From Microthrixaceae bacterium (GTDB taxonomy: Bacteria; Actinomycetota; Acidimicrobiia; Acidimicrobiales; Microtrichaceae), in the NCBI GenBank assembly GCA_023958095.1, contig JAMLGJ010000006.1:48516-112515 (forward strand): a DNA stretch of 64,000 nt, read 5' to 3'. This document shows, piece after piece, positions 7,804-17,036 of the stretch. The notes beneath the pieces were generated by a model, which saw only the letters and a list, made by a program, of their open reading frames with translations, made no database searches and had not been told where the DNA came from. The position numbers and the translations under genes are program-made. Each line of letters begins with the position of its first letter. The stretch's first letter is position 1.

Positions 7804-8978
7804 ACCCCCGCAGCGACCCGCTGGTCACCTTCGAGCAGCTCTGCAGCACCAAGGAGGTGGTCATCTCCACGGGATCCGGTGGGGTCGGAAAGACCACCAC
7901 CGCTGCTGCGGTCGGTGCGACGGCAGCGGCGAACCTGGGTGTGAAGGTGCTGGTGCTCACCGTCGACCCCGCAAGGCGGCTGGCGAGTGCGCTCGGCCTG
8001 GAGCGCTTCGGGAACACCGAGGTGGAGATTCCTGCGGGGGCCTTCACCGACGTGGGGGTGGAGCCCGAGGGGGAACTGTGGGTGGCGATGCTCGACACCA
8101 AGGCATCGTGGGACGACCTGATCGCCCAGCACGCACCTGACGCGGCCACCAGGGACGCGATCCTCGCGAACCCGCTGTACGACAACATCACCGGCAAGTT
8201 CGTCCAGAGCCACGACTACGTGGCCATGGAACGCCTCTATGAGATCCACAACTCGGGCCGCTACGACCTGATCGTGGTGGACACGCCACCCACACGCAAC
8301 GCGGTGGACTTCCTCGAAGCCCCCGAGAGGATGGCGGACTTCTTCTCCTCGCCGTTGCTGCGCTGGCTCATCACGCCCTACCGGTCGCGGATCATGAACT
8401 TCGCATCCAAGCCGTTCTACTCCGTGGCCGACAGGATCCTGGGGAGCCAGTTCCTGGAGGACATAGCGGAGTTCTTCATGCTCTTCCAGACGATGTACGA
8501 CGGTTTCGTGGAGCGTGCCCGGGCGGTCACCACACTGCTGGGTGGGCCCCAGACGACCTTCATGGTCGTGTCCACGCTCGAGGTCGCACCGTCCCGCGAG
8601 GCACAGTTCTTCTGTGACCTGCTGGGCGAACGCGGCTACCACCTGGGAGCACTCGTGCTCAACAAGGTGCTCCCGCAGTACATGCTGGACCCGGAGGGCA
8701 CCGAAGCCGCCCGGGCACTCGAACGGGACGCCTTCAAGCTCGCAGCCGACCTGGTTCCCGAGCTGGGAAACCCCCCGGTGAAGAAGGCACACCTGTCGCA
8801 CGTCCTCTCGGAGTCGGCCCGCAGCTACCTGGACCACCAGGTGGTGGCCCGCCGCGAGGCCGAGCAGAGGCGCGAGCTGTCATCGGTGCCGGACCTGGTT
8901 CTGACCGTTCCCTACCAGACCGAGGACATCCACTCGCTGGCGGGACTGCTGTCGGTGGGTGGGAGGATCTGGCGGTGA
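7800..8978 (+). CDS. ArsA/Get3-like ATPase, partner subunit
   Basis: The protein has 392 residues. Its P-loop is STGSGGVGKTTTAA: Ser26 replaces the signature lysine while Lys31 of the P-loop is kept. TVDPARRLASALG follows, then VVDTPPTRNAVDFLEAPERM, a Get3-like switch II. It is therefore likely the second, asymmetric half of a heterodimer with the upstream ATPase. It is coupled at both ends by GTGA overlaps, to the first ATPase and to the sensor kinase gene. Use of these ATPases for membrane protein targeting or stress response is inferred from the Mycobacterium pair. Confidence 0.88.
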   Translation: MNPRSDPLVTFEQLCSTKEVVISTGSGGVGKTTTAAAVGATAAANLGVKVLVLTVDPARRLASALGLERFGNTEVEIPAGAFTDVGVEPEGELWVAMLDTKASWDDLIAQHAPDAATRDAILANPLYDNITGKFVQSHDYVAMERLYEIHNSGRYDLIVVDTPPTRNAVDFLEAPERMADFFSSPLLRWLITPYRSRIMNFASKPFYSVADRILGSQFLEDIAEFFMLFQTMYDGFVERARAVTTLLGGPQTTFMVVSTLEVAPSREAQFFCDLLGERGYHLGALVLNKVLPQYMLDPEGTEAARALERDAFKLAADLVPELGNPPVKKAHLSHVLSESARSYLDHQVVARREAEQRRELSSVPDLVLTVPYQTEDIHSLAGLLSVGGRIWR

Positions 8979-10543
8979 ACGAACCAGCGGACCCGACACG
9001 CTTCCTGCCGCCGCTGCGCGGCGACCTCGCGGCTGCCAAGGAGGTGGAGCTCGACGCAGAGGAGGACTTCACCGCCGAACACGTCGCACTCGTGGTGCCG
9101 CCGGTCGACCACGATGCGTCCCGGCACCTGAAGCGCCTGGTCGTGAGCTGGGCGATGCTCGCGGACTTCTCCTTCTCCGACCTGTTGTTGTACGTGCCCC
9201 TCCCGGAACAACCCGGTTCGCGTCCGAGGTTCCTGGTGGTGAACCAGGTGCGTCCCAACACCGGCCAGACGCTGTTCGACGAGGAGGTGGTCGGACGCAC
9301 CGTCGACGATCTGCAGCGCCCCCTGGTGGCCAGCGCGGCACGTGACCGACGCATCACCGAGGACGTGGTCGATTCGGAGTGGCTCGGCCAGAAGGTGAAG
9401 GTGACCGCCGTCCCGGTGCTGCACCACGGCCAGGTGGTGGCGGTCATGGCCCGGGAATCACCGCTCGCGCTGACACGACCCCCGGGCGACCTCGCACGGA
9501 CCTACCTGGAGATATTCGACCGGCTCGCGGCGATGGTGGCGGTGGGCGACTTCCCCTTCCCCGACGAGGAGGTCCTCTCCGCGGGTGGCCCGAGGGTCGG
9601 TGACGGAGTGCTCCTCGTGGACTCCACCGGCAGGGTCACCTTCGCCTCACCCAACGCGGTGTCCGCGTTGCGACGCCTCGGGGTGAGCGGAGCGGTGGTG
9701 GGGGAGCTCGCGTCGAACTTCGGGCCGGCAGGGGACGGAGTGTTCCGTTCCTTCCTGTCGCGCCGTCCGGCGATCGAGGACGTCGAACACGACGACGTGA
9801 CCGTGGTGTCCCGCAGCATCCCGCTGCTCGCCGACGGGGAGGTGGACGGCGCGGTCGTCCTGATGCGTGACGTGTCGGAGTTGCGCAGCCGGGACCGCGC
9901 ACTCATCTCCAAGGACGCGACCATCCGGGAGATCCACCACCGCGTCAAGAACAACCTCCAGACCATCTCCTCGTTGCTGCGGCTCCAGGGACGCCGCCTC
10001 TCGGAGCCCAGCGCCAAGGCCGCGATCGACGAGTCGGTGCGCAGGATCGGTTCGATCGCCCTGGTGCACGAGACCCTCTCGCGCGGCTCAGCGGCCGACG
10101 AGGTCGACCTCGACGAGATCGTCAGGCCGTTGGTGCGCATGGTCGAGGACGGCCTGACCTCACCCGACAGGCCGGTGCACTTCGAGATCACCGGCAGCGC
10201 CGGGGTGGTCGGTTCACCCGAGGCCACATCCCTGGCGGTCGTGCTGACCGAGTTGCTCCAGAACGTCATGGACCACGCATTCCCGCCGGGCACCCTGGAT
10301 GGGGGAACCCCCGGGAAGGTCGTGGTGGCGCTCAGCCACGACGCGCATTCGGTCGGGATCACCGTGCGCGACGACGGTGTCGGACCGGGCGCACTCGACC
10401 TCGAGTCCGACTCGAGCCTCGGCATGTCGATCGTGACGGGACTGGTGAGCGACCTCGGCGGCGAGATCGTGTTCAGCGAAGGTGGTGGTGAGGCGTCTCG
10501 CCCCGGCACCACCGTGCAGCTACGGGTGCCGCTGCGGTCCTAG
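8975..10543 (+). CDS. pdtaS: PdtaS-like sensor histidine kinase
   Basis: The protein has 522 residues and no transmembrane segments, so it is probably cytosolic. An N-terminal GAF-like sensor (about 20-170) contains RHLKRLVVSWAMLADFSF and FLVVNQVRP. A PAS-like region (about 200-300) follows, then HisKA_2 with EIHHRVKNNLQTISSLLRLQ (phospho-His at 321 or 322), and an HATPase domain with TELLQNVMDHAF and VRDDGVGPG. This is the M. tuberculosis PdtaS layout, whose partner PdtaR is an RNA-binding antiterminator regulator. As in Mycobacterium (Rv3219/Rv3220c), it is convergent with a WhiB1-like gene. No pdtaR is in the window. It is coupled to the ATPase gene by GTGA. Confidence 0.9.
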   Translation: MNEPADPTRFLPPLRGDLAAAKEVELDAEEDFTAEHVALVVPPVDHDASRHLKRLVVSWAMLADFSFSDLLLYVPLPEQPGSRPRFLVVNQVRPNTGQTLFDEEVVGRTVDDLQRPLVASAARDRRITEDVVDSEWLGQKVKVTAVPVLHHGQVVAVMARESPLALTRPPGDLARTYLEIFDRLAAMVAVGDFPFPDEEVLSAGGPRVGDGVLLVDSTGRVTFASPNAVSALRRLGVSGAVVGELASNFGPAGDGVFRSFLSRRPAIEDVEHDDVTVVSRSIPLLADGEVDGAVVLMRDVSELRSRDRALISKDATIREIHHRVKNNLQTISSLLRLQGRRLSEPSAKAAIDESVRRIGSIALVHETLSRGSAADEVDLDEIVRPLVRMVEDGLTSPDRPVHFEITGSAGVVGSPEATSLAVVLTELLQNVMDHAFPPGTLDGGTPGKVVVALSHDAHSVGITVRDDGVGPGALDLESDSSLGMSIVTGLVSDLGGEIVFSEGGGEASRPGTTVQLRVPLRS

Positions 10544-10620
10544 GACCACTCCACCGATGCTCAACCGAGCGGCGCTCTCCGGATCAGCGTGACCCGGGGG
10601 CGTCCGTCGGAGAAGCCGGT

Positions 10621-10917
10621 TCAGGAAGCGTTGCGACGTGCCGCGGCGGCACGTGCCTGACGGCGGATCTGACGGCGCTCCTCCTCGGAGAGGCCGCCCC
10701 ACACGCCGGAGTCCTGGTTCGTCTCGAGGGCGAAGCGGAGGCAGGGCTCGGCGACCTCGCAGGTGTCGCACACGGCCTTGGCAGAGGCGATCTGGTCGAG
10801 TGCAGGGCCGGTCGTGCCGACCGGGAAGAACAGCGACGGGTCGGTGTCCCGACAGGCGGACATCGTCCGCCAGTCGTCACTCGCGATGTCCAAGCTGCGG
10901 CTCGTGATCAGCGCCAC
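10621..10917 (-). CDS. whiB1: WhiB1-like Fe-S transcription factor
   Basis: The protein has 98 residues. Cysteines at 22, 50, 53 and 59 form the C-x27-C-x2-C-x5-C ligand set of the WhiB 4Fe-4S cluster. SLFFPVGTTGPALDQIA and the turn motif DSGVWGGLSE follow, then a basic DNA-contacting tail (RRQIRRQARAAAARR). FFPVG..GPAL and NQDSGVWGG match WhiB1, an essential NO-sensitive factor that binds the housekeeping sigma factor. GTG 10917 is chosen because GGAGGA lies four bases upstream and the family is short. Convergence with pdtaS repeats the mycobacterial order. The leader of over 200 nt is described separately. Confidence 0.92.
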   Translation of the reverse strand: MALITSRSLDIASDDWRTMSACRDTDPSLFFPVGTTGPALDQIASAKAVCDTCEVAEPCLRFALETNQDSGVWGGLSEEERRQIRRQARAAAARRNAS

Positions 10918-10930
10918 TGGTTCCTCCGTG

Positions 10931-11002
10931 TTGTCTCGGACCCGCGGGTCCTTGTCGTGTCGGACCCACAGGGCCCCTGTCGTGTCGGACCCGCAGGGCC
11001 CC
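10931..11002. repeat. Three imperfect 25-bp tandem repeats in whiB leader
   Basis: The core GGACCC begins at 10938, 10962 and 10987, a period of 24-25 bp. Each unit has the form (G)TGTCGGACCC-NNN-GGGCCC. The first holds the perfect palindrome GGACCCGCGGGTCC; the others are GGACCC followed by GGGCCC. The array lies just upstream of the whiB ribosome binding site, inside its predicted 5' UTR. Confidence 0.8.
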
Positions 11003-11156
11003 TGTCCCGGACACACAGCACGGCATCTCCGGGTTTTCAGCTGGTCGTTCGGGTCCCACCTGGTTTCCCGCACTCGACATGGCACTCCCGGACCGGTTTG
11101 ACTGGTCCAGTGGGCCATGTGGCTGGCTGGGAACTTGTGAATCCGTGAACAAACAG

Positions 11157-11185
11157 AACCTACCGGCGGCCACTGTCGGTGTAAA
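11157..11185 (-). promoter_or_regulatory. Predicted whiB promoter
   Basis: On the minus strand TTTACA (11185-11180) and TAGGTT (11162-11157) are separated by exactly 17 bp, a good housekeeping sigma match. Transcription would begin near 11150 and give a leader of about 230 nt that includes the tandem repeats. Just downstream, TGTTC-N6-TCACA (minus strand, about 11135-11151) is a partial match to a CRP/FNR-type site. Confidence 0.5.
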
Positions 11186-11202
11186 GGAAAAGTTGCGGGA
11201 AG

Positions 11203-11940
11203 ATGTCGGGAGATAGCACCACAAAGGTCATCGCACACCGGGGCGCGTCGGCGGATCACCCTGAAAACACAAGGGATGCCTTCATCGGAGCTGCCGAGCA
11301 GGGGGCCGACTGGGTCGAACTTGACGTTCGTCACACCCGGGATGGATCGCTCATCGTCCACCACGATGCGTGGTATCACGATGAGCGAATCGTATGGTCG
11401 ACGCCATCACATGAACGGCCCGAGGCGCTGCTCGACCTGGAGGCTGCCCTGGAGTCCTGCCTCGATGGTTCCCACACCCACGGACGCTCCCTGGGGGTGA
11501 ACATCGAGATCAAGAACATGGCGGGGGACCTCGGGGGGGACCATGTCCCGCGGAGCCTCGAGGTGGTCCACGCCGTGCTCTCGGTCCTCGGCTCGCGCTC
11601 GGAGCGAGGTGTGCACGAGGAGATCCTGATCTCGAGCTTCGACCCCGAGACGATCGACCTGGTCCGCGAACTCGACGGTCCACCCACGGCCCAGCTCGTG
11701 GTCGACCTCAACTCCTGGCCCGACGTGGTGGAATCGACCGCGGGGCGCGGACACAGCCATGTCCACCCATGGGACCCCTTCGTCGACGAGTTGTTCCTCG
11801 AGTCCGCATGGAACGCCGGGCTCGGTGTCAACACCTGGACCGTCGACGATCCCGCCCGAATCGCCGAGCTGGCACGCATGGGCGTGGACGGCATCGTCAC
11901 CAACGTGCCCCGCACCGCCCGCCAGGTGATCGACGCCTGA
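11203..11940 (+). CDS. Glycerophosphodiester phosphodiesterase
   Basis: The protein has 245 residues with the GDPD TIM-barrel signature: VIAHRGAS with catalytic His12, HPENT, then WVELDVRHTRDG and the second catalytic His pair in LIVHHD. The C-terminal VNTWTVDDPARIAELARMGVDGIVTN matches the metal-barrel end of the family. It hydrolyses glycerophosphodiesters to glycerol-3-phosphate and an alcohol. No signal peptide is seen, so it is likely cytosolic. GGAAAAG and GGGAAG stretches precede the ATG. It is divergent from whiB, and its 5' region overlaps the whiB promoter. Confidence 0.93.
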   Translation: MSGDSTTKVIAHRGASADHPENTRDAFIGAAEQGADWVELDVRHTRDGSLIVHHDAWYHDERIVWSTPSHERPEALLDLEAALESCLDGSHTHGRSLGVNIEIKNMAGDLGGDHVPRSLEVVHAVLSVLGSRSERGVHEEILISSFDPETIDLVRELDGPPTAQLVVDLNSWPDVVESTAGRGHSHVHPWDPFVDELFLESAWNAGLGVNTWTVDDPARIAELARMGVDGIVTNVPRTARQVIDA

Positions 11941-12038
11941 GCCCGCGTCGCCGGCCGCGGACTCGCCGGGTTGTCCGGGGAGGCGGAGCTGGCGATGACC
12001 GTTGTGGGCACGGGCCACTGGTCGCCGGCGGGCGCGGT

Positions 12039-12068
12039 TTGTTACCGCCGGGTAGCCCGCGGCAGAAT
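12039..12068 (+). promoter_or_regulatory. Promoter for etfBA, leaderless geometry
   Basis: TTGTTA (12039-12044) and CAGAAT (12063-12068) are 18 bp apart. The ATG at 12076 follows the -10 box after seven bases, so the transcript probably begins at or next to the start codon. Confidence 0.5.
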
Positions 12069-12075
12069 CCGGGAC

Positions 12076-12858
12076 ATGAACGTCGTCGTATGCGTGAAGC
12101 AGATCCCGGACCCGGCCGACCCCGGAGAGCTGGATCCCAACACCAAGACCCTGAAGCGGGACGTCAAGCTCATCCTCGATGAGTCCGACTCCTATGGCGT
12201 CGAGATGGCCCTCCAGCTGGTCGACAATGCAGGTGGGGGAGAGGTCACCCTCGTCTCGATGGCCCCCAACAGCGAGGTGGGAGGCCTGCGCACCGCCCTC
12301 GCCATGGGCGCCGCCAAGGCCGTGCTGGTCTCCGACGATGCGCTCGCCGGTTCGGACTCCCTGGGCACCGCGAAGGTCCTCGCCAAGGCGATCGAGCGGG
12401 CCGGAGAGGCGGACCTGATCATCACCGCCACCGAGTCCTCCGACGGCTACACCGGGACGGTGCCCGAGCAGATCGCCGAGCTCATGGGGCTGCCCTCGAT
12501 CACCTTCGCGAAGGAGATCTCGGTCGAGGGCGGGACCGTGAAGGTGCAGCGCCAGACCGAGGCCGGCTACGACGACGTCGAGGCACCCACACCCGCAGTG
12601 GTGTCGGTGACCGCCGGCGTCGTGGAGCCCCGCTACCCGTCCTTCAAGGGCATCATGGCCGCCAAGTCCAAGCCCGTCGACGAGGTCACGGTCGCGGACC
12701 TCGGCATCGACGCAGGAAGCGTCGGCTGGGCCGGAGCGGGCCAGGAGATCGTGGAGATCGCCGCAGCCGAGGAGCGCGAAGCCGGCACCATCGTCGAGGA
12801 CGACGGTGAGGGCTTCCAGAAGATCGTCGACTACCTCGCAGAACTCAAGGTCATCTGA
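12076..12858 (+). CDS. etfB: Electron transfer flavoprotein beta subunit
   Basis: The protein has 260 residues, the usual EtfB size. It starts with the family motif MNVVVCVKQIPDPAD. The AMP-binding region is seen in ALAMGAAKAVLVSDD and the recognition-loop region in LIITATESSDGYTGTVPEQIAELMGLPSIT. With EtfA it accepts electrons from acyl-CoA dehydrogenases, such as the one at 24662, and passes them to ETF:quinone oxidoreductase. It is 53 bp upstream of etfA. The start at 12076 is fixed by the conserved N-terminus. Confidence 0.95.
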   Translation: MNVVVCVKQIPDPADPGELDPNTKTLKRDVKLILDESDSYGVEMALQLVDNAGGGEVTLVSMAPNSEVGGLRTALAMGAAKAVLVSDDALAGSDSLGTAKVLAKAIERAGEADLIITATESSDGYTGTVPEQIAELMGLPSITFAKEISVEGGTVKVQRQTEAGYDDVEAPTPAVVSVTAGVVEPRYPSFKGIMAAKSKPVDEVTVADLGIDAGSVGWAGAGQEIVEIAAAEEREAGTIVEDDGEGFQKIVDYLAELKVI

Positions 12859-12911
12859 GGGCCCACACGGCTCCACAGGAAGCTCTGAGCAGGAACGAAG
12901 AAGGACAAGAC

Positions 12912-13877
12912 ATGACTGTTTCCAAGATCTGGGTGTTCGCAGAGGCCGCCGACGGCAACGTGTCGAGCACCACCCTCGAGATGCTGGCCAAGGCCACCGA
13001 ACTGGCCGACACCGTCGAGTGCGTGACCGCTGCCGGTGCCGACGTGGCCGGCGAGCTGGGGGCCCACGGCGCCGCGAAGGTCTACACCGTGGGTGGAACC
13101 GACGGGAAGCTCCTCGGGCCCGCGGTCTCGGGTGCCATCGCAGCCGCAGTGGAGGCGGGCAACGCCCCCGACGCGATCCTGCTCGCCACGAGCTACAGCG
13201 GTCGTGACGTGGCCGGGCGCCTCTCGGTGAAGCTCGATGCCCCTGTCATCACGAACATCGTGGACCTGGCCGAGAGCGACGGGTCCCTGGTCGGGACCGA
13301 ACCCGTCTTCGGTGGCACGACCAACGTGCTGACCCGCTTCACCGGGGACAAGGTCGGGATCTTCCTCGTCCGCCCGAAGTCCTTCACCCCGGCCGAGAAC
13401 CCCTCCGGTGCAGCAGCGCCCACCGAGGACCTCGCAGCCGGCGACCTCGGCGGAACAGCAGCGGCGACGATCACCAACCGCTTCGTCGAGGAGCAGAGCG
13501 GGCCGTCGCTCGACGACGCAGCAGTGGTCGTGTCGGGTGGCCGCGGACTCGGTGAGTCCGAGAAGTTCCAGATGATCGAGGACCTCGCGAAGGCTCTCGG
13601 AGGCGCACCCGGTGCCTCACGTGCGATCGTGGATGCCGGATGGGTGCCCTACTCCTACCAGGTCGGCCAGACCGGCAAGGTCGTGAAGCCGACGGTGTAC
13701 ATCGCCGCCGGCATCTCGGGGGCCACCCAGCACCTGGTCGGGATGAAGGGTTCGAAGAACATCATCGCGATCAACAAGGACGCCGAGGCCCCGATCTTCT
13801 CGGTCGCCGACCTCGGGATCGTGGGCGACGTCCACAAGGTGCTGCCAGCGCTGCTCGAAGCACTCCAGAACCGCTGA
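12912..13877 (+). CDS. etfA: Electron transfer flavoprotein alpha subunit
   Basis: The protein has 321 residues. The N-terminal domain ([20 protein letters not shown]) pairs with EtfB. The C-terminal FAD domain shows [45 protein letters not shown] (read here as two adjoining motifs) and [12 protein letters not shown], then NKDAEAPIF, all typical. Spacing to etfB and an AAGGA ribosome site indicate one operon. Together they form the soluble electron carrier for fatty-acid and amino-acid oxidation. Confidence 0.95.
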   Translation: MTVSKIWVFAEAADGNVSSTTLEMLAKATELADTVECVTAAGADVAGELGAHGAAKVYTVGGTDGKLLGPAVSGAIAAAVEAGNAPDAILLATSYSGRDVAGRLSVKLDAPVITNIVDLAESDGSLVGTEPVFGGTTNVLTRFTGDKVGIFLVRPKSFTPAENPSGAAAPTEDLAAGDLGGTAAATITNRFVEEQSGPSLDDAAVVVSGGRGLGESEKFQMIEDLAKALGGAPGASRAIVDAGWVPYSYQVGQTGKVVKPTVYIAAGISGATQHLVGMKGSKNIIAINKDAEAPIFSVADLGIVGDVHKVLPALLEALQNR

Positions 13878-13899
13878 CCCGACGTCGCGGGAGTTCCGC

Positions 13900-15285
13900 G
13901 TGTCGGTGATCTGGCGGAACAGGGCGGGCAACCAGCGCGCCCTGGTGGAACTGCGCCACCCGACAACCGAGCCGGAACTCCGCGACATCGTGGGCGAGGC
14001 GGCCTCTCACGGTCGTCCCCTGAAGGCGGTCGGGGCCGGCCTCGCCTGTTCCGACATGGCGCTCACGCACGGGATCCTGTTGTCCCTGGAGGACTACGGG
14101 CGTGTCGTGTCGCTCGATGCCGAGCGGATGGAGGTGACCGTGCAGGCCGGGGCTCGGCTCGGTGAGGTGACACGTCACCTCGCGGGCAGGGGCTTCGCGT
14201 TCGAGAGCACCGGCGGCAGCGCCGCGCAGACCATTGCCGGAGCGGTCGCCACCGGGTTCTCCGGCACGGGAACCCGGTCCGCAGGCCTGTCCGCAGCGGT
14301 CACCGGAATGCGCCTCATCGACGCCGAGGGTGTCGTACACGAGACGCACAGCCCGCTCCGAAGCAATGGGGCAGGTGGCTCCGGCGCGCGCGGTGCTCCC
14401 CACCGGGGCGAGGACACGGCTCCGGATTCCCCGGAGCGTCTCCACGACGTCGCACGGGTCGGTCTCGGCGCGCTCGGGCTGATCTCGACGCTCACGCTGG
14501 CAGTGGTGCCGGCGTTCAAGCTGCACACCCGTACCGAGGTGCGGGACATCGGCGAACTGTTGGAGGGCTTCGAGCACCTGGCGTCGGCCAACGACCACCT
14601 GGAGATCTGGTGTTCGACCGGGAGTGAAACGGCCTTCGCCAGGGTGGGGCGTCGGACCCACGAGCCGGCCACCGCGCGGCCGCGTTCCACGGTGCTGCGC
14701 GAGCGTCTGTTGTCCGACCTCCTCACGAACCGGGGAGGAACGCGCAGCAGGAACGCGAACCGATGGGGTCCACCGCGGCTGTCCGAGCGGAGATCGAGCC
14801 TTGCCGTGCGGATGTTGCCCACGGAGTCCGATGACGCCTCCCCCGATCTGCTCCGCCCGGAGCCGTCGAACGGTGAGGTGGAGCTCGGATACGCGGTGCC
14901 GCTCGGTGAGACGATGGACGCACTGCTGGCGATCCAGCAGTGGGCCCGGCAGCGTGACGACCCCGTGCACCTCCCGGTCGCGGTGTGGGTGTCCGATGGC
15001 GACGATTCGCCTCTCTCCCCGTCCTACGGTCGCAAGAGCGGGCACATCAGGATCAGGGCGAGCCGTGGGTGGGCATACGAAGAGCTCTTCGGAGCGGTTG
15101 AATCGATCATGGCGGAACACGACGGACGCCCCCACTGGGAGACCCTTCACCGCCGTACCTCCGATGAACTGCGGGGGCTCTATCCGCGGTGGGCCGAGTT
15201 CCAGGCCGTGCGTGGCCACATGGATCCGACCGGAGTGTTCGCCAACGCCTACACCGAGCGCTGCCTCGGCTCGCCGGCATCCTGA
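13900..15285 (+). CDS. FAD-linked sugar-1,4-lactone oxidase-like protein
   Basis: The protein has 461 residues. It has a PCMH/VAO-type FAD domain ([16 protein letters not shown], then [20 protein letters not shown]) and a C-terminal ALO-like domain ending [18 protein letters not shown]. The family includes gulonolactone and arabinonolactone oxidases. In enzymes with covalent flavin the motif is GxGHS; here it is GAGLACS, with Leu48 in the His place, so FAD is probably not covalently bound. The HWETLH motif near the C-terminus resembles the substrate-side HW-K of the family but has Glu. GTG 13900 follows etfA by 22 bp, so it may be co-transcribed and could pass electrons to ETF (inference). 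Confidence 0.82.
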   Translation: MSVIWRNRAGNQRALVELRHPTTEPELRDIVGEAASHGRPLKAVGAGLACSDMALTHGILLSLEDYGRVVSLDAERMEVTVQAGARLGEVTRHLAGRGFAFESTGGSAAQTIAGAVATGFSGTGTRSAGLSAAVTGMRLIDAEGVVHETHSPLRSNGAGGSGARGAPHRGEDTAPDSPERLHDVARVGLGALGLISTLTLAVVPAFKLHTRTEVRDIGELLEGFEHLASANDHLEIWCSTGSETAFARVGRRTHEPATARPRSTVLRERLLSDLLTNRGGTRSRNANRWGPPRLSERRSSLAVRMLPTESDDASPDLLRPEPSNGEVELGYAVPLGETMDALLAIQQWARQRDDPVHLPVAVWVSDGDDSPLSPSYGRKSGHIRIRASRGWAYEELFGAVESIMAEHDGRPHWETLHRRTSDELRGLYPRWAEFQAVRGHMDPTGVFANAYTERCLGSPAS

Positions 15286-15677
15286 ACCGGGTACGGGGTA
15301 GTCACAGAGGATTGGGTCCTGCATCGCTTCGACTAGTCGTTTCCAGCATCGAGCACACTCAGTGAGATCCACGCGTCCGCCGACGCGTCCTGGCCGCTCA
15401 CAGTGCTCTGTGGGGAAGGGCTTGCGAGGAAACAGCGTCGCGGGCACGGTGCCCGGCTGGTGTCGCTTGCTGCGGGGCCGGTGTCACACGCCCTCGGTAG
15501 GCTTGGTCGCGTCGCAGCGCGACCGCCGCTACAAGACCGGGTTCGGGTTTCAGAAGGGCTCGATTCATCCGGAAGGCGGCGTCCTCCTCGGCGCTGGTGG
15601 CCGGTCCTTCTCACGAGCCGATGGCTGTGCACGTCGCGCACCTGCACGGTCGCCGGGTGTCACGGAAGGAAGCCCTG
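15286..15677. other. Intergenic region with no recognisable gene
   Basis: These 392 bases separate the flavoprotein from the HNH gene. I see no coding pattern with a family match, no tRNA and no strong hairpin. Short open frames exist on both strands but look like GC-driven chance frames. The promoter of the HNH gene must lie here. Confidence 0.6.
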
Positions 15678-17027
15678 ATGCAAGACGATTCATCACCCGA
15701 TGTGCAGTTGCCGGACGAGTCATCGCCGGAGCGTTCTCGAGCGAGTTCGGGGCGCGGCGGCGAGGACCCGCACGACGCCTTGCCCGGACCCGGCGCCACT
15801 TCGCTCGACCCCGCTGGTTCGACCTGCACCGACCGTGCCTCCGCAGGTGCCGACACCAATCGGGATGCGACCACCGGAGGCGCGGCCGTCACGGTGAGTG
15901 GCGCGAACGCGTCGGCGGACGCGCAGTCGCCACCGAGTGTGGGGGCAGGTCGGCATGCCGCCCAAGAGAACATGCCCTCGGCCTCCGACGCACAGCTGCT
16001 CGAAGGAGCGATCATCCGCGCCGCGACCGCACTGCACTCCACGAGGTACCGGCTCATCAAGGCGCTCGCCGAGTACGACAGGACCGGGGCATGGGCGTTC
16101 TCCGGCTCCCACACCTGTGCCCACTGGGCCGCGGACCGCCTCGGTGTGCACGTGGGCACCGCGCGTGAATGGCTCCGCATCGGTCACGCACTCGAGTCGT
16201 TGCCGGTGGTCGATGGTGCGCTGGGGGAGGGCAGCTTGTCGTACTGTGCGGTCCGTTCCCTCACCCGGGTCGTCGTGGACCACCCGGACCACGAGGAGGA
16301 GCTGGTCGAGCTGGCACAGCGGACCGCACCGCGCGACCTCTCGGGTGCGCTCGCCGGGTGGGCACTCGAGCACGACAGCGACGAGGACCGGCGACGGCGC
16401 GAACGCCGGGACACCTACTTCAGCGCCAGGGTGGCACCGGATGGGATGGGGAGCATCCGGGTTCGCCTGCCAGCGATCGCGATGGGCCGAGTCCAGGCGG
16501 CAGTGGACGCCAAGGTCATGCAGTCGGACCACCGGGACCCGGAGGATCGGCACCCGACGCTGGGATTCCAGCGTGCGATGGCACTGATCGAGCTGGTCGC
16601 CGGCCGGGGTGAGGAGGGTGAGGAGACCGACAGCGGGATTGCGGGGTCGACTCCGGGCTCGGTGCTGACCGAGGTGATCCTGCACGTGCGCAGCGATGGA
16701 TGTTCCATGCACGACGGCACTCCGATCGCCGAGTCACAGGTCGCTTCGATGGTGGACCGGGCGTTCCTGCGCGCCCTGATCCACGATGCGGCCGATCGTC
16801 CGGTCAACGCATCGACGCGGCGTCGCCACCCGACGGTGCGCCAGAAGCGCGTCGTGGACGAGCGGGACCGTCGCTGCGTTGACTGCGGATCAACCGAGTT
16901 GTTGCAGTACGACCACGTGCCGGAGTACTCGCTCACGGGTCGAACCCATACCGACGAGCTCTTCCTTCGCTGCCCGAGGTGCCACAGACGTCGCCATGAG
17001 CATGAGGGAGGGCCCCCACCGGAGTGA
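15678..17027 (+). CDS. DUF222/HNH endonuclease (REP13E12-like)
   Basis: The protein has 449 residues. About 100 Ser/Gly-rich residues precede a DUF222 helical domain (LLEGAIIRAATALHSTRYRLIKALAE to about 300). A C-terminal HNH nuclease domain follows, with zinc cysteines in CVDCGS and CPRCH and catalytic DHV. This is a family that occurs in many copies in actinobacteria; some copies lie in repetitive REP13E12 elements of M. tuberculosis. The role is unproven. ATG 15678 is preferred because GGAAGGAAG lies five bases upstream; in-frame starts at 15597 and 15621 have no such site. Confidence 0.85.
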   Translation: MQDDSSPDVQLPDESSPERSRASSGRGGEDPHDALPGPGATSLDPAGSTCTDRASAGADTNRDATTGGAAVTVSGANASADAQSPPSVGAGRHAAQENMPSASDAQLLEGAIIRAATALHSTRYRLIKALAEYDRTGAWAFSGSHTCAHWAADRLGVHVGTAREWLRIGHALESLPVVDGALGEGSLSYCAVRSLTRVVVDHPDHEEELVELAQRTAPRDLSGALAGWALEHDSDEDRRRRERRDTYFSARVAPDGMGSIRVRLPAIAMGRVQAAVDAKVMQSDHRDPEDRHPTLGFQRAMALIELVAGRGEEGEETDSGIAGSTPGSVLTEVILHVRSDGCSMHDGTPIAESQVASMVDRAFLRALIHDAADRPVNASTRRRHPTVRQKRVVDERDRRCVDCGSTELLQYDHVPEYSLTGRTHTDELFLRCPRCHRRRHEHEGGPPPE

Positions 17028-17036
17028 CGCTCAGTG

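Noticed and set aside
6853..8978. Arsenic resistance operon
   Set aside because: There is no arsB, arsR or arsC; the context is that of Rv3679/Rv3680-type ATPases.
10931..11002. CRISPR-like array
   Set aside because: The three repeats adjoin directly with no spacers and are imperfect.
11407..12876. Minus-strand frame of 489 codons
   Set aside because: It runs antisense to the GDPD and etfB genes with no recognisable domain.
13771..15447. Long minus-strand open frame
   Set aside because: It lies opposite etfA and the flavoprotein and has no family motif; such antisense frames are normal at high GC.
15403..15678. Small plus-strand gene before the HNH gene
   Set aside because: No ribosome site, promoter or family match is seen.
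15678..17027. Insertion sequence around the HNH gene
   Set aside because: No terminal inverted repeats, target duplication or transposase are seen.
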